Assembly: GCF_030867095.1 (NCBI RefSeq)
Contig: NC_081828.1
Coordinates: forward strand, 215,047,978 to 215,111,977
Length of the DNA: 64,000 nucleotides
Direction of reading: 5' to 3'
Origin: Alligator mississippiensis
Taxonomy: Eukaryota > Chordata > Crocodylia > Alligatoridae
Positions 48,211 to 59,957 of the stretch are shown one piece after another (the stretch's first letter is position 1; each line of letters begins with the position of its first letter). Under the pieces are notes generated by a model. The model did no database searches. It worked only from the letters and a program-made list of their open reading frames with translations, and had not been told where the DNA came from. A program made the position numbers and the translations under genes.

Positions 48211-48628
48211 GAGAAGACCCTCAGGTGGTATAATGCAATACTGCTGCGGCCGCTTCACGCAGAGGCAGCAAAGTTGTGAGGAATTGAGGATACAGCCTCA
48301 AAGAATTAAAAAGAAGCAGGGCAGAGAGAACCAGCTGGAAATCAGGCCCATTGGCTTCACTGGATGGTGTACACTTGGTGACAACCTTTCATAGCAGCAT
48401 TAGTCCGGGGAAAGCAATCCGATCTTGCATGCATGCCAGCAAAATGCTACCAGGAGGTGTATGCCAATGGTTTGTGGGAGTCTGACCCTCTTACCTTCAT
48501 ATCGGTACACAGCCACAGGGGCTGGACCTGGCAGGGGTAAATCTGTGCATGAATTAAACATTCACCAGATCAGGCCCTTTATGTCTTGTTCGTTTTTGTG
48601 TTGCAAAGAACTGAGTAATTTTATTTTT
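48211..48628. other. No gene recognised
   Basis: Unique-looking sequence. Confidence 0.4.
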
Positions 48629-48707
48629 TTCCCAGGCAGGTACCAAATAGTGTTTTTTCCCAGGCAGGTACCAAATAGTGCTTTTTCCCAGGCGGGTACT
48701 AAAAAGC
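48629..48707 (+). repeat. Tandem repeat, three copies of about 29 bp
   Basis: CCCAGGCAGGTACCAAATAG recurs with T-run spacers at about 48631, 48660 and 48689; the third copy is slightly diverged (GCGGGTACTAAA). Confidence 0.9.
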
Positions 48708-48739
48708 AGTTGCACTCCTAGCAGCCAAACTGCTGGCTC

Positions 48740-49045
48740 CATCTCTCTCAGCTAAGCCCAAGTGATCATCCTGTAGCCTGGGTGCAAGGAGCATGGGGTA
48801 GCCTCTGCATGCGGCTTGCAGCAGACCAGGGAGGGGGCAGGCAACCCAGTGGCAGACAGGGGAGGGAGCAGAAAACAGAGCAGGACATTTGGCAGGGAGC
48901 ACAAGGAAGGAAGCAAAAAGCAGAACAGCAGGTGAGGCAAGGAGCACAGGGCTGGGAGCAAACGAGAGCAGCACATGGGGCTTGGGGAGGGGATCGGAGT
49001 TGCACTTGGGGGTGGGATTCGGAGCGAATTTGTAGCATGCCAGCC
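48740..49045. repeat. Dispersed GCAGGGAGCAGAAA-type repeat, copy 2
   Basis: GGGAGGGAGCAGAAAACAGA and GCAAGGAGCACAGGGCTGGG show the same approximately 40-bp internal periodicity as the copies at 42980 and 56050. Confidence 0.55.
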
Positions 49046-50119
49046 AAAAAGCAGGGATAAGCAATCCTTCTGGAAACACCTCCAGTGTCAGGACAAGGGG
49101 TAACACTCATGGCATCGGCTCACCCCCCTTGAACACTGAAACCTTTCAAGGCCTCTGCTCTCAGGGCCTGGATGTTTAGTAGGGACAGAAAGCTCACAAC
49201 TGTCCGGTCAAGGCAGCCTTCATGGTGTGGGTGTTGTTTTACGGCTAGCTGGCATTCAGTGTCAGCATCGGCCTGTTCACACAAGCCCTGGAACGACAGA
49301 AACAGGATGGGAAAGTGACTGCTTGCATTCTTTCTCTCCAAGCCACAACCTGTGCTTTGAGGTTGTTTGTTTTCCCTGTTTCTTTCCAAGCCAGAGGAAA
49401 TGATTTGGCTTATTGACTTCTTCCTTCCCCTTCTCCTTTTCCTCTTGCAAGGGAGGACACCATCCCTCCCCCACCATATTTCTCAGGGGAGAATGAACAC
49501 TAGGCCCCGATGCTCCTCTCCCTGTGGAGGCTGCATCCCAGGGCACAGGGCAGCGGGTCAGCTGCTAACCCTAGCAGCTGAATACTAGTTGGGAGCCGAC
49601 AGGAGAGACGTGCCTTTGCAGAGGTTACACGGGAAGGTGAGCTAGTCCGAGTTTTGCTTTTCATGGGGGCCCAGGCAGACCTTGTGCTTTCACCTAGGAG
49701 GAGGTGGTGGCTCCAAGCCGTGCAAAAATTGGATTACACCATACTGGGAATGGATGAGGACCTTGGATGCATTCACTCCACCAAAACTCCTGTCTGCAAG
49801 GAGACTGGAGTCAGAAAGGATTTGTCCCAGATAGCTCCAAGATTTAAAGGAGGAAATTCACTGAGTTTTGATATTATGGGCTCAGAGGTGTTGACATTTC
49901 TCCAAAGCATTTCACAGCAGCACTAGACAAATTTTATCCTCTCTACTGCATTATAGTGTGGTAAGATCAGGAAGCCTCCACTGAGATCACACATGCACCT
50001 CTACAGGTGGGCATTAGAGGCAATACATGGACAGTAAGAAGCAAGTTAACCCTTTCACTGAATTCAGTACCAGCCCCCAAGAGGTTACAGACTAACCAAC
50101 AGGTTACCAACATGCTTGC
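49046..50119. other. No gene recognised
   Basis: Overlapping chance frames only. Confidence 0.4.
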
Positions 50120-50982
50120 AGGCAAGCTAAGGAAGTATGGGCTGTAAGGTGGACAGAAAACTGGCTGGATCATCAGGCTCAGAGAGTAGTAATCAATGGC
50201 TCAATGTCTACCTGGCAGCTGGTATCAAACAGGGTGCCCCAGGGGTCAATCCTGTGCCTGGTTTTGTTCAATATCTTCATCAGTGACTTGGAAGATGGGA
50301 TGCAGCGCACCCTCAGCAAGTATGCAGATGACACCAAGCTGGGGGAGTAGTAGATACACTGGAGGGCAGGGCTAGGATTCAGGGTAGCCTAGACAAATTG
50401 GAGGATTGGGCCAAAAGGTATCTTATGAGGTTCAACAAGGACAAATGCAGCACTGGGGAGGCCACATCTGGAGTCCTGTGTCCAGCTGTGGGCCCCCCAC
50501 AACAGAAAGGATGTGGACACATTAGAGAGAGTCCAACGGAGGGCAATGAAAATGATTTGAGGGTGCATGACTGATGAGGAGAGGCTGAGGGAACTGGGCT
50601 TATTGAGCCTGCAGAAGAGAAAACCAAGGGGGATTGAATAGCAGCCTTCAGCTCCCTGCAGGGGGTTGCACAGAGGATGGAGCTGGGCTGTGCTCATTGG
50701 GGCAGACGACAGGACAAGAAGCAATGGGCTCAAGCTGCAGCAAGGGAAGTTGAGGTTGGATATTAGGAAAAACCTTCTCACTAGAAGGGTGGTGAAGCAC
50801 TGGAACAGGTTACCTAGAGAGGTGGTGGACACTCCATCCTTGGGGGTGTTTAAGGTCCAGCTAGACAAAACCTTGACTAGGATGATTTAATTGGGGCTGG
50901 TCCTGCTTGGAGCAGGGGGCTGCACTAGACGTGCCCTCCTGAGCTCCCTTCCAGCCCTCATTTCTGTGAATCTATGAAAGGA
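50120..50982 (+). mobile_element. CR1 with internal deletion
   Basis: GTGCCCCAGGGGTCAATCCTG (GAPGVNP-like, before the palm) and TATGCAGATGACACCAAGCT (YADDTKL, catalytic motif intact at codon level) are followed by a jump at about 50450 into the later GGAGTCCTGTGTCCAGCTGT segment. It ends with CTGTGAATCTATGAAAGG. The frame is broken by the deletion and stops. Confidence 0.85.
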
Positions 50983-52580
50983 GACAAAGGCAGCCTGATT
51001 TCTCAGCTGTATGTCTCAGGTCCAGTGTCATCATTCAAGACCACCTAAGGTACCTTTGTGTCCTTGGCAATGATGGTGAGAAGCCGCCCGCCACCCCACC
51101 TGCCTGCTCCTCGTCTCCTGTAGGATGTGCCCCCTCCTCCCCTCCTCAGTCTGGACCCAGCAGGAGTCCGAGCTCTCACCGTTTCCTACCAGACTTGGCA
51201 CAAGCGGCGAGAGAAGCGGCTGCCCATGCTTCACGTTGCCATTCTCCGGAGCAGCGGGGAGTGGGGGAGACGCACCCCGGGGACAATTTACAGCGCAGCC
51301 AGGAACAGAGCCCAGCTCATCTGGAGCTGGTGCTCATTTATAAACCGCAAGACCACGGAGAGCAGCTCGTCAGCGAAGCTCTTGGAAGTGGGTGGTAGCA
51401 AGGGAGGAAGCTCCCAGCCCTCCTTTGGTTGCGGTGGGGCCGGTATGACAGAAAGAAGGATAGGATCGAGGGAGTAGCAGAAGCTGGAAGTCTCTGGGCA
51501 ATTCCTGTATTGTTTAAATTAGACACGCTTGAGTCTAGAGCAAAACCAGGGCCTTTTGCTGCACCAACGCTGCTGCGGAAAGGCACTCCATTCCCTGCCC
51601 AGCAGATGCAGGGATCCAGCTTGAAGGTACCAAAGGCCTTCACCAGCCGTGCACCTCAAAAGGAGCGAGCCAGACTTGCTGTTTGGCAAGGAGACATTGG
51701 CAGCAGGATCGGCCCCGTGGCTATTCAGAAACATGCTAGACAAAGGGGTTTGGGGAAGAAGGAGAAGGAAGGGCATTTGCAAGAAAGCAGGACCACCCTG
51801 CAGGGAAATGTTCCAGAGAGTAAAGGAAAACACCGAGGCATTTCGGGTGGCCACACATTTCTTGCCCTCCCTCAAGTAGATGCTGTTCCTCTCCCCAGGC
51901 ACGCATGCACGCACACGCATGCACGCGCACTCCCCGTCTCCTGCACTACTAGTCCCCCGTGGCAGTGAACAAAGGGAAACGACCTGTGTTCAAGGGAGAA
52001 ACAAATGGCTCATTTTATCTGCAGGAGAAAAAAAGGCAAAGAAGGAGGAAAAAAAAAAAAGAAGAAGAAAAAGAGAAAGAGAAAGAAAGAACCCCCCCCC
52101 CCCCAAAAAAAACAACCCTCTGCTCTGATTATTTATAAATGATGGTGAAGGCCTTCCCGCTCTCCCAGATCTGGTCGGGGTGTATGTGTGTGTGGGGAGG
52201 GAGGGCTAGCTTGTGGTTAGATGAGAGCTCACACCCATTTCCTTTCCTTGCCCTACCCAGGCATGTCAGAGCCGAGAGCCAAGACAAATCAAGCTCTCGG
52301 GAGCTCGCAGACAGACAGCACCACTTACCGAGCGCGGTAATTACAGCCCTTGGAGGAGGGGGTGGAAAAGAGCATGGAGAAAAGAGGAGAGGGGCAGTGC
52401 CCTCTGCTGCCAAAGCCGAGCTGTCAGGCTGCAGCATCCCAGGAGATCCTGGAAGGAGAAACCGGAGGCAGAAGCAGGGACCCCTGGTGCCTGGTCCCCC
52501 TGTAGCACAGTGCTGGGGTAGCTGTGGATCATGTGCGGTCATCAGGGTTCATTTGAGGCCTCTCCCTGCTGCTGGTCTCT
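50983..52580. other. No gene recognised; GC-rich patch and simple repeats
   Basis: The 51050-51450 patch is GC-rich with overlapping long frames (e.g. 51127-51477), none with a domain. (GCATGCAC)n lies at 51901-51930. Purine-rich A/G tract plus C-run lies at 52020-52110. Confidence 0.4.
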
Positions 52581-52582
52581 GC

Positions 52583-52655
52583 CTATCCATATGGGGGTCT
52601 CATCCTGCTCCCATTCAAGTCCGTGACAGCATGCCATGAAATAGGATAAACTGCT
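52583..52655 (+). repeat. Direct repeat, copy A
   Basis: TATGGGGGTCTCATCCTGCT and GCATGCCATGAAATAGGAT are repeated with few changes at 53517-53589. Confidence 0.8.
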
Positions 52656-52861
52656 GCTGGTCATGCAGTGGCTGCAGAAAAACCCTCACAGGGCATTGCT
52701 CTGGAAGCAACAAGCTGTCGTCTTGGGATGAGCAGCGAGGAGAGCTGCTGTCACCTGGAAAAAGGCCGGCATTGGCTCCCTTCCTTTGCACCCTCATCAT
52801 CGTGGCACCAAGCACCTTGCACTCCTGAGTGCCTTTTCTCATCCTCTGCAATTGTGCAGGC

Positions 52862-52985
52862 AGGGTTATGTTCTCCCCCTTCTTTGGACGAGAGGGAGCC
52901 GAGGCACAGAGAGCAAAGCGAGGTGCCCGAGGTCAGGTGGGAAGGCTTGAATGGAATAGGAGCCTGGAGCCAGGTCTCCTGAGGA
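52862..52985 (+). repeat. MIR-like SINE fragment
   Basis: GAGCCGAGGCACAGAGAGCA followed by GGTGCCCGAGGTCAGGTGGG matches the MIR 3' half. Confidence 0.5.
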
Positions 52986-53164
52986 CCCTACTTGTGTCCT
53001 AGCCTTCCCAGGTGCCCTCCTGCAGCTGAAAAGGTTTGAAAAATCCTAGTTATTCTTCCAAAATGTGCTGGTGGAAGCAAATAGTATTGATTTGCAGAGT
53101 TTGTGAATCCAAATGGTGTCTTCAGGTTCGATTCTATTCACTTCTATTCCAGCATCAGCTAAAA

Positions 53165-53260
53165 ACTGACTTATGTATCTGCGCTCGGTGCTGTACAGAA
53201 TAGAGATTAAAAAAAGGCAAGCCCTGCCTAAGAAGTCTCAGAGCATGAGGTGTCAGGCAG
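53165..53260 (+). repeat. MIR-like SINE, 5'-middle fragment
   Basis: GCTCGGTGCTGTACAGAATA and CAAGCCCTGCCTAAGAAGTC resemble the segment also seen at 46680-46730. Confidence 0.45.
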
Positions 53261-53516
53261 GATGCCTTGGTGACAGGGTTGGCTAGGGTGGGGGGAAACA
53301 AGCAGAGCTCCCCAGGGTTGGAAACTTTAAGACTTCCCTTCCCCTTGCTCTGCTGTTGCTCAGTCAATCCCAGAAGCACTGGAGGAGTCCTGTGTGTGAT
53401 TTGCCACGGGTTGGGTGCTTAAAGACTGGAGCCATAGGAAACATTGGGGGGATTTCATGGGAATTTAGCAAGAGGACTACCCATTTTTTGTCACCGATGA
53501 CCCAATCCTACAAATG

Positions 53517-53589
53517 CCTATTCATATGGGGGTCTCATCCTGCTCCCTTTCAAGTCCATGCCAGCATGCCATGAAACAGGATAAACTCA
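53517..53589 (+). repeat. Direct repeat, copy B
   Basis: Same approximately 73-bp unit as 52583-52655, 934 bp away, same orientation. Confidence 0.8.
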
Positions 53590-54843
53590 GATGAACAGGC
53601 TGGTTGGCTTCCAAGTAGCTGTGCTGGGCGATGTGGGTCCTTTGAGGCTCACGCCATGCCAACCCATCCCTCTTTTGCTCAACTGCCTGCCATGAACTAT
53701 GGAAACATTTTTGCTGTCTGTGTTTTTTGAAGTTTTCTTCCTTAAGAAGCATAAGATGCTTCTGGAATGACATAGGCCTTAAGAAAATCATCTGCGATCC
53801 TGAGAATTGGAATAAAATTGCAGGAGCTAGTAAGACAATAGGATGAGAAATCTGGAGGCTTCATGCAACTGAACCACCACCCTAATACATCTGATGGATA
53901 TGCATGCACTTATTTCCATCAAATACTTCTTTGTGCACCCTATCCAGTTACAACCAATGCCCCCTTCTGTCCTCTTTACCTTCTCACAGCTTCCTATTCT
54001 AACTCCTGATATCCTTGAGTTTCTTTGCCTCCTCTAGGGCAGTACTGTGCCCAAGCTTGGAGACAGGAAGGGTGCCAGAAGATCTCCTTCTACTGCCTCT
54101 TCATGGGCAGGCTGCCCGCAGCAGAGACACAGGCGGGATAGTCTGCTTGGGAAAAGCTGGTCCTCTCCCTCATACTTCTTGCACTGCCCTGCAGAGCTAG
54201 ATCTGTTGCAAGGCATTTTAGATTGAGCTATGAGGATGCGGGCTGCGGCAGATTTTCTCTGAACTCAGCATCAGACATATCTGCTGCCTCAGTTTCCCTA
54301 CTCACATGCAAGCCAGCAGGCTGACTGAAAGGGCTGAGTGTGTGGCTTTTGCTAACCCAGCTGATCCATGCAGTCTCCTATTGCATCTGTTGTGCCTCCT
54401 ACTGAAACCTGAACACTGCTTCAGTCTGGACCAGAGTTAGTGGGCTCAGGTGAGGGCTCCTCCTGTTGTGAGTTTGCGGAGGGGAAGGTGAGCTGGAATG
54501 ATCATAGCTCATTTGTATTTTAACAAGCACACAGGTGGCAGGGACTGAAGGAAAATGCAGGGCGTGACAGAGTGGGAATAGCAATACATACTTTTAAAAT
54601 GCAGTTTGGTGACTGGAGAACTATCAGGTCAAACTTGGGATAAATGCACTATCTTTAAGGCAGCAGCCATCAACCCTCCCCCAACAGCACATGGACTGAG
54701 CTACCTTTAACCCCAAGGATTGTCTCGGCTGAGCCACAGACATAGGGTCTGGGGCAGTTCTCCCTTACCAAGGCATCAGCCTCTCTGCCTCAGTTTCCTC
54801 ATTCAGGTATAAGCCTGCCGACCAACTCGCTGGTCCTTATATT
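53590..54843. other. No gene recognised
   Basis: TGCCTCAGTTTCC at 54284 and 54787 are short MIR-like scraps. Otherwise unique-looking. Confidence 0.4.
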
Positions 54844-55036
54844 GGGCATATCTACACATGTACTTTCATGGGCATTAGCCTATTTTAATGTGCATTAAAG
54901 CATCACAAAAAAAAAGTGCACATTCACTAATGCACATTAAAATAGACTAACGTGCCTTGATCTAGCACCTCACAATGGAGTTATTGAATTTAATGCACGC
55001 TAGCAAGAGTGCATAAATGAATGTGTAGACAGGCTC
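54844..55036. mobile_element. GTCTACACA-family DNA transposon, short copy, TSD ATT
   Basis: Ends GGGCATATCTACACATG and ATGTGTAGACAGGCTC, flanked by ATT on both sides. Internally TTTAATGTGCATTAAAG and ATGCACATTAAAATAGAC are inverted. 193 bp. Confidence 0.7.
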
Positions 55037-56049
55037 ATTTGAGGCTAAAAACAGAGTTCAGGTTTAATCCAGGGCTGATCTGACTTGCATTAAAGCAGGT
55101 TTGGGACAGTCATTTACAAAGGCAGCTTTAATGGCAATGAATTTGAATTAGCTGAGATTGTGGGGGAGTGGGGGGGTTGAGGGGGAATGCTGATTCAGAT
55201 ACTTCACAAGTACTTAGTGTGGGAGAATAGACTTGGTCTAACATTTGGTTTGAGCCTGAGGGAGATCCCTGTAGTGTTGGCATTTCACTCCTATTTCCCA
55301 AATGATGCATCTATCCACAACGGTAATCCCACTCCTCCTGGACTGCTCTGAGGCCTTTGCATCAGCTGTGACCTGCTGCATAAATCTCCTCCATGTGATC
55401 TTATGCCTGTGGTTGAGTGGTACCAGGGTTTTCCCTCACCCAGAGTCGCCTGCAACTCCCAAGCTAGGACTTCCCAACTGAGTTACTGAGTCCCATACAA
55501 CTCTCTTTAAGGACATATCCTATTCTAGGACAGAGCTGTTCCCCTTGTCTGCAGCTATATGGGTTCCTTCAAGTAGATCCGTGAAAAGCCATGAAATCCC
55601 TAGGTCCATAATAGCAGTGCAAGACTGATGTTATAGCCCTAATGGTGCAGAAAGAAATCCTTGCTTCTAGGCCTATAATTAGGGTCCATATATCCCAGTT
55701 TAGCCAGGACAGTCCTGGATTTCAGAGACTAGGCCGTTGAGAATTATAATGGGCATCCCATAAAATGCAAGGGTGCGGGGTGCAGTCTGGCCAGGAATCG
55801 GAGCGGCGCAGAGCTGCCCAGTATGCCACCCCACTCCATCCCCATTGACTGGTGAGAGCGTGGGGGGAAGGGAGGGGAAGCAATGTCCTGGATGTCCTTA
55901 TAGACAGCCTACCTATAATGCCACTTAGCAGCTCGTTGTAGGATCACCCCCTCCAAGTGGCAAAACACGGGATAACATATTAGCAGCACCATCTCCCGAT
56001 GCTTTCATATACCCAAGGATTCAATTTCCCTTCCACTCTGATGTCCTGT
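55037..56049. other. No gene recognised
   Basis: Unique-looking sequence. Confidence 0.4.
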
Positions 56050-56310
56050 AGAGATGCGATGGGTGACCAACCTGCACCATGGGTGTCACAAGTGGCATAG
56101 GCAGCTTGTGTGTGTGGCAAATGGCAGATCAGGGAGGGGACAGGTAGCACAGCAGCAGATAGTGCAGGGAGCAGAAAGAAAAGCAGCAGATCTGGTAGGA
56201 GAGCCCAGAGCAGAAAGCAGAGCAGCACATCGGGCAGGGGAGGGGGATCAGAAGGGCACCTGAAGAGGGCATGGGGCCACGTTGTGGGATGCCTGCTGAA
56301 CAGGTTGCCC
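56050..56310. repeat. Dispersed GCAGGGAGCAGAAA-type repeat, copy 3
   Basis: GTGCAGGGAGCAGAAAGAAA and GAGCAGAAAGCAGAGCAGCA belong to the same family as 42980 and 48740. Confidence 0.55.
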
Positions 56311-57573
56311 TCCCCCTCCCCGCTGTGAAGCATCAACCTTATTCATTTTCTTGAAATCCTTGCTGCTCACGCTTACCGTAATCCAGCTTTACTTGGCTTT
56401 TCCAATGATGCACAATGGAGAATAGTAAACACCGCCTCTTTTGGAAGCAAAGCATATGAACATTACAAAAAATAAAAAATAAAAAGGTTTGAAGGGCTCA
56501 CAAACCAACGGGCATTTGATGCCTTTATTGGAAATTCCAGCAAATGGTCCTGGCAAACCTGAGTTTAGGAAAGTACAAGAGTACAGGAAGCTGCATCAGG
56601 CTACATCCTTCTGTAAACCAGCCTCTGAGTCGCTGGAAAGCGCTGGCACATCCCACCAACTGCAAAGACAATAGCAGCGCTGGTTTGGCATCCCCCCCTC
56701 TGAAAAAATATGGAAACTAGACAGAAGAGTGAAGGCGCTGGCAAAGCTGTGTTTTCAGAAGGCCGCCAAGAGCCAGCGGTATTTGGCACATGCCCCTTCA
56801 AAAAAAACAAAAAAAAAGAAAAGAAAAGAAAAAGTATATATATATATACATATGTGTGTGTGTATATATATATATGCACACATACATACATATATGTATT
56901 TTTTTTTGAAGAAGGAGAAAATGATTTGATTTTTTTCCCCCCGCGTCATTTAAAAAAAAAAAAAGAAGCAAAGAACAAATTGTTACTGCTCCTCCTGGAA
57001 ACAGAGCGACAGGAAGGCTATGAATGGATGAATAGTAATAACAACAGACTACCAGGCTTATTATAAGTGGATGTGGCAATTTAGCCGGAGATTAGTGTGA
57101 AGTCTGTCACAAGTTTGGCAGCATTAGACCCTGGGCACTCCCTGTGTGGGCTACAAGTAGAAGAGAAGTGTTGCCCCCAGAGGCCAGACAAAGCTGTAGC
57201 AAAGAGTGTAAAAATATGGGATTTATTGTGCGTGAAGCACACGCTAGAAAATCAGATGGGGGGTTATAGAGGTAAAAGAAAGGGAGAGTCCATTTCAGAA
57301 ATATTTACTTTTTATTTTAGGAGAATTTTCAGTGGGAAATGCAACACAAGTTTGGTAAATAGGATCCCTTTCTGGCAGGAACTGAAGAAAATCCGAGGCT
57401 TGAAAAGTGTGAGCATATTCCCCGTTGCCCATGGTGGTCTGGGATCACACAATGGAGGCAGCAGCCCTGTGTGAAAGGGCAATGAATTGCATTTAAAGAC
57501 CTTGTTCCTTCAGGAACAACACTAATGGGCACTGGTAACATACTGAGAAAGGTTAGAGCAGTCTGAACGCACT
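56311..57573. other. No gene recognised; compound microsatellite at 56833-56903
   Basis: A/G-run, TA, TG and CA repeats at 56800-56910 and 56950-56965 generate low-complexity frames on both strands. No gene was seen. Confidence 0.4.
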
Positions 57574-58129
57574 GTGTGCATCTACACAAGATGCCTTAAT
57601 GAGCAGTGGACTAATCCTCCTGCGCATTAGTGCGTCACGGCAAAAGCTGTTCTAATGCACAGTAGAATTAGTCCACGGCGCATTAGTATCACTTAAAAGA
57701 TGTGTGCCAGTGCTACTCCACATTAGTGCCAATTACTGTGCTGTAGGTTAGTACCTGTTATTAAAGGTCATTTATACACATACCTTTTTGTCCAGCGATG
57801 TGCCAAAGATCTGCTGCTTTGGAGCAGACTTGATTAATCAAGTCTGCTCCGCATACAAATGGATGCAAACTGCGCTGCGCTACATGCAGTTATATAAGCG
57901 GAGAAATGTGGGGCCAGCGTGCAGAAAATGTGTTTTAGTTCAAAAGTGCGCCACTGTCATTTTCTCAGCACTGACACGCATTTCGCCGCATATATGACTG
58001 CAAGCAATGCAGCACTGGGCGCTTTTCAAAGCACCCAGCACTATGGTGGTTGCATGTATAAAAATGGCCACAGGTACTAAATTTAATGTATCATCATTAC
58101 AGTGCATTAATGCACATATAGACATGCCC
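57574..58129. mobile_element. GTCTACACA-family DNA transposon, TSD ACT, with a nested inner element
   Basis: Ends GTGTGCATCTACACAAG and ATATAGACATGCCC, flanked by ACT (57571-57573, 58130-58132). An inner block about 57766-58072 has its own diverged inverted ends (GGTCATTTATACACATAC / GCATGTATAAAAATGGCC). It contains a 30-bp perfect palindrome. Confidence 0.65.
57821..57850. repeat. 30-bp perfect palindrome
   Basis: GGAGCAGACTTGATT is followed directly by its exact reverse complement AATCAAGTCTGCTCC. No spacer, no mismatch. Confidence 0.95.
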
Positions 58130-58132
58130 ACT

Positions 58133-58661
58133 AATGCCTTGGTCTAAGTTAGTCCCCCCATTAAAAATCATATATCCCCTGAGATTCCAGGTAGTAAGGA
58201 GACAATGCTGATGATGGCAAACCGCTACAGTGATGACAGCAACAACAGAAACCTCATCCCTTCCCCACCCGGTATCTCAGAGAAGAGGGGATGCAACTAC
58301 TGGAGTTGGTGTAACTTAGGCAAAGGCATCAGTGAAGTTAGAAGGCTAGCATCTTCCTCGTTTTTTGGTTTTATTATTCCCTAAATCCATGTTACGTGCT
58401 GGTGCTTGTACAGAGCACAGCAGGACATCAACAGATAAGCCAACCCAACTTTCTTATAGAAGAGACCACTTTTTGGGCAATCCTCATCAATAAGAGAACA
58501 GGATTGTGGATGAGCGGGATAGTTTGCTCCAGTTCTAGTGCTCTTCAGGCCTTCACAGCCAGCCTTAATATGCTCTATTTATGGACATCACTAGCAGTAC
58601 TTCCCTCACCTTCTCACTCCAGATAGCCTTCACTTCAGTCACCAGATGGTGCTACCTTAGA
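58133..58661. other. No gene recognised
   Basis: Unique-looking sequence. Confidence 0.4.
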
Positions 58662-58860
58662 AGCATGGACTCACAGACTCCTACAAAATGAGGGTTGAAT
58701 GGACCTCAGGAGGTCACATCTAGTCCAACCCCCTCAAAGCAGGACCGGCCCCAACTGCATCACCCCAGCAAGGCTTTGTGTAGCCAAGTCTTAAACACCT
58801 CCAGAGATGGAGAACCCACCCTTTCTCTGGGTAGTTTAGTCTGGAATCGCTATTTACTGC
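58662..58860 (-). mobile_element. CR1 3'-end fragment
   Basis: GACTCACAGACTCCTACAAA, then ATGGACCTCAGGAGGTCACA, then ACACCTCCAGAGATGGAGA form the reverse complement of a CR1 3' end. Confidence 0.85.
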
Positions 58861-59899
58861 TGTCTTGAATGATCCTGTAGAGATCAAATCTTCTTTCCAC
58901 ATCCCAGTCATTTGCTCCAACGAGCTGAACTATCTTGATCGTTTGTACCATGCAAAGTCACCTGAGATTACAGTGTTAGAAGGCACAGCTATTTTCCACT
59001 ATTTCCCTTCCGTCATTGCCTGCTTCACAATCTGCGGACTCATCCCAATTGCCCCAGGCAGGATCCAAAATGATGTCAGAAAAGATCTTCTTCATGGTGG
59101 GAGGAGACCTGTACTTCTGGGCCACCAAGTACACACTGTTTCTCAGTTCTGTGTCATCTGAAACCCCTGGAAGACAAGCCTGGGATGCATTTTCTAACAA
59201 AAATGCAAATTTTCTGGGAGCATGACCTGAGAGCATGACCACAGAATATGTTAAATGCTAATAGTGTCACTGTTGAGCTTCTCAGATCAGAGGCGAAGGG
59301 AACAGCCTTTCCAAATGAAGGATATTCACAGTGAGATCCACCTGGCCCTTACCCCTGCTTTGCCCTGGCAAGGTACCACTTATAACAGGGTCTGCCCTGA
59401 TTGACAGGGTCTCCCTGAGCCAGAAGCAACATGCCCTCACAAAACACCGTACCGCTTGCTACAGTGGGATGCTGGGCTCTGTTTACCACCCTCAGTGTGA
59501 AGGACGCTCGCTGATGTTAGTTGGAAGTGTGTGTCTGTTGCCAAAGAAACTTGGGTTCTCAGTGCCTTAATATTCCTTCTCCCTGCCAGGAAGATACAGA
59601 TCCATGGTGTTCGTTGACACAATTCACCTTGCAGTGAACTGGTGACTCAGCTGTGCTCAGCTACTCATGATTTACACTGCCTTCCCCAAGCCTAGGACAG
59701 AATCTACTTATTCACTCCCAAGCTCCGTGTACTCTCTCCTTCCCCCATTCCCAAACCCTATATCCTGCCTCCTGAACCAGCAGGCGATAAAAGTATGGTA
59801 AAGAGTAAAACAGAGGGTGAACTACTTAGTCTTGTCCCTGCTTGTCTTTCACTGATGCACTAAGTCATCCATCATAGGAGCCAGCATTTTGGTCTGCAT
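58861..59899. other. No gene; shares a motif with 62345
   Basis: TTTTCTGGGAGCATGACC at about 59211 is the inverse of the duplicated motif at 62345-62395. No gene was recognised. Confidence 0.4.
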
Positions 59900-59950
59900 A
59901 GGTACAGCCCCTAGCACCAAGGGCCTCAACTCATGACTAGGACTCCATGG
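59900..59950 (+). repeat. Ancient dispersed repeat fragment
   Basis: TACAGCCCCTAGCACCAAGG resembles the repeat at 32855. Confidence 0.35.
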
Positions 59951-59957
59951 CAAGAAG

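Noticed and set aside
48629..48707. CRISPR-like array
   Set aside because: Only three abutting copies without spacers in a vertebrate sequence; a simple tandem repeat.
51127..51968. Several long overlapping frames in a GC-rich patch
   Set aside because: Frames on both strands and in several registers overlap with no domain; explained by low stop-codon frequency at high GC.
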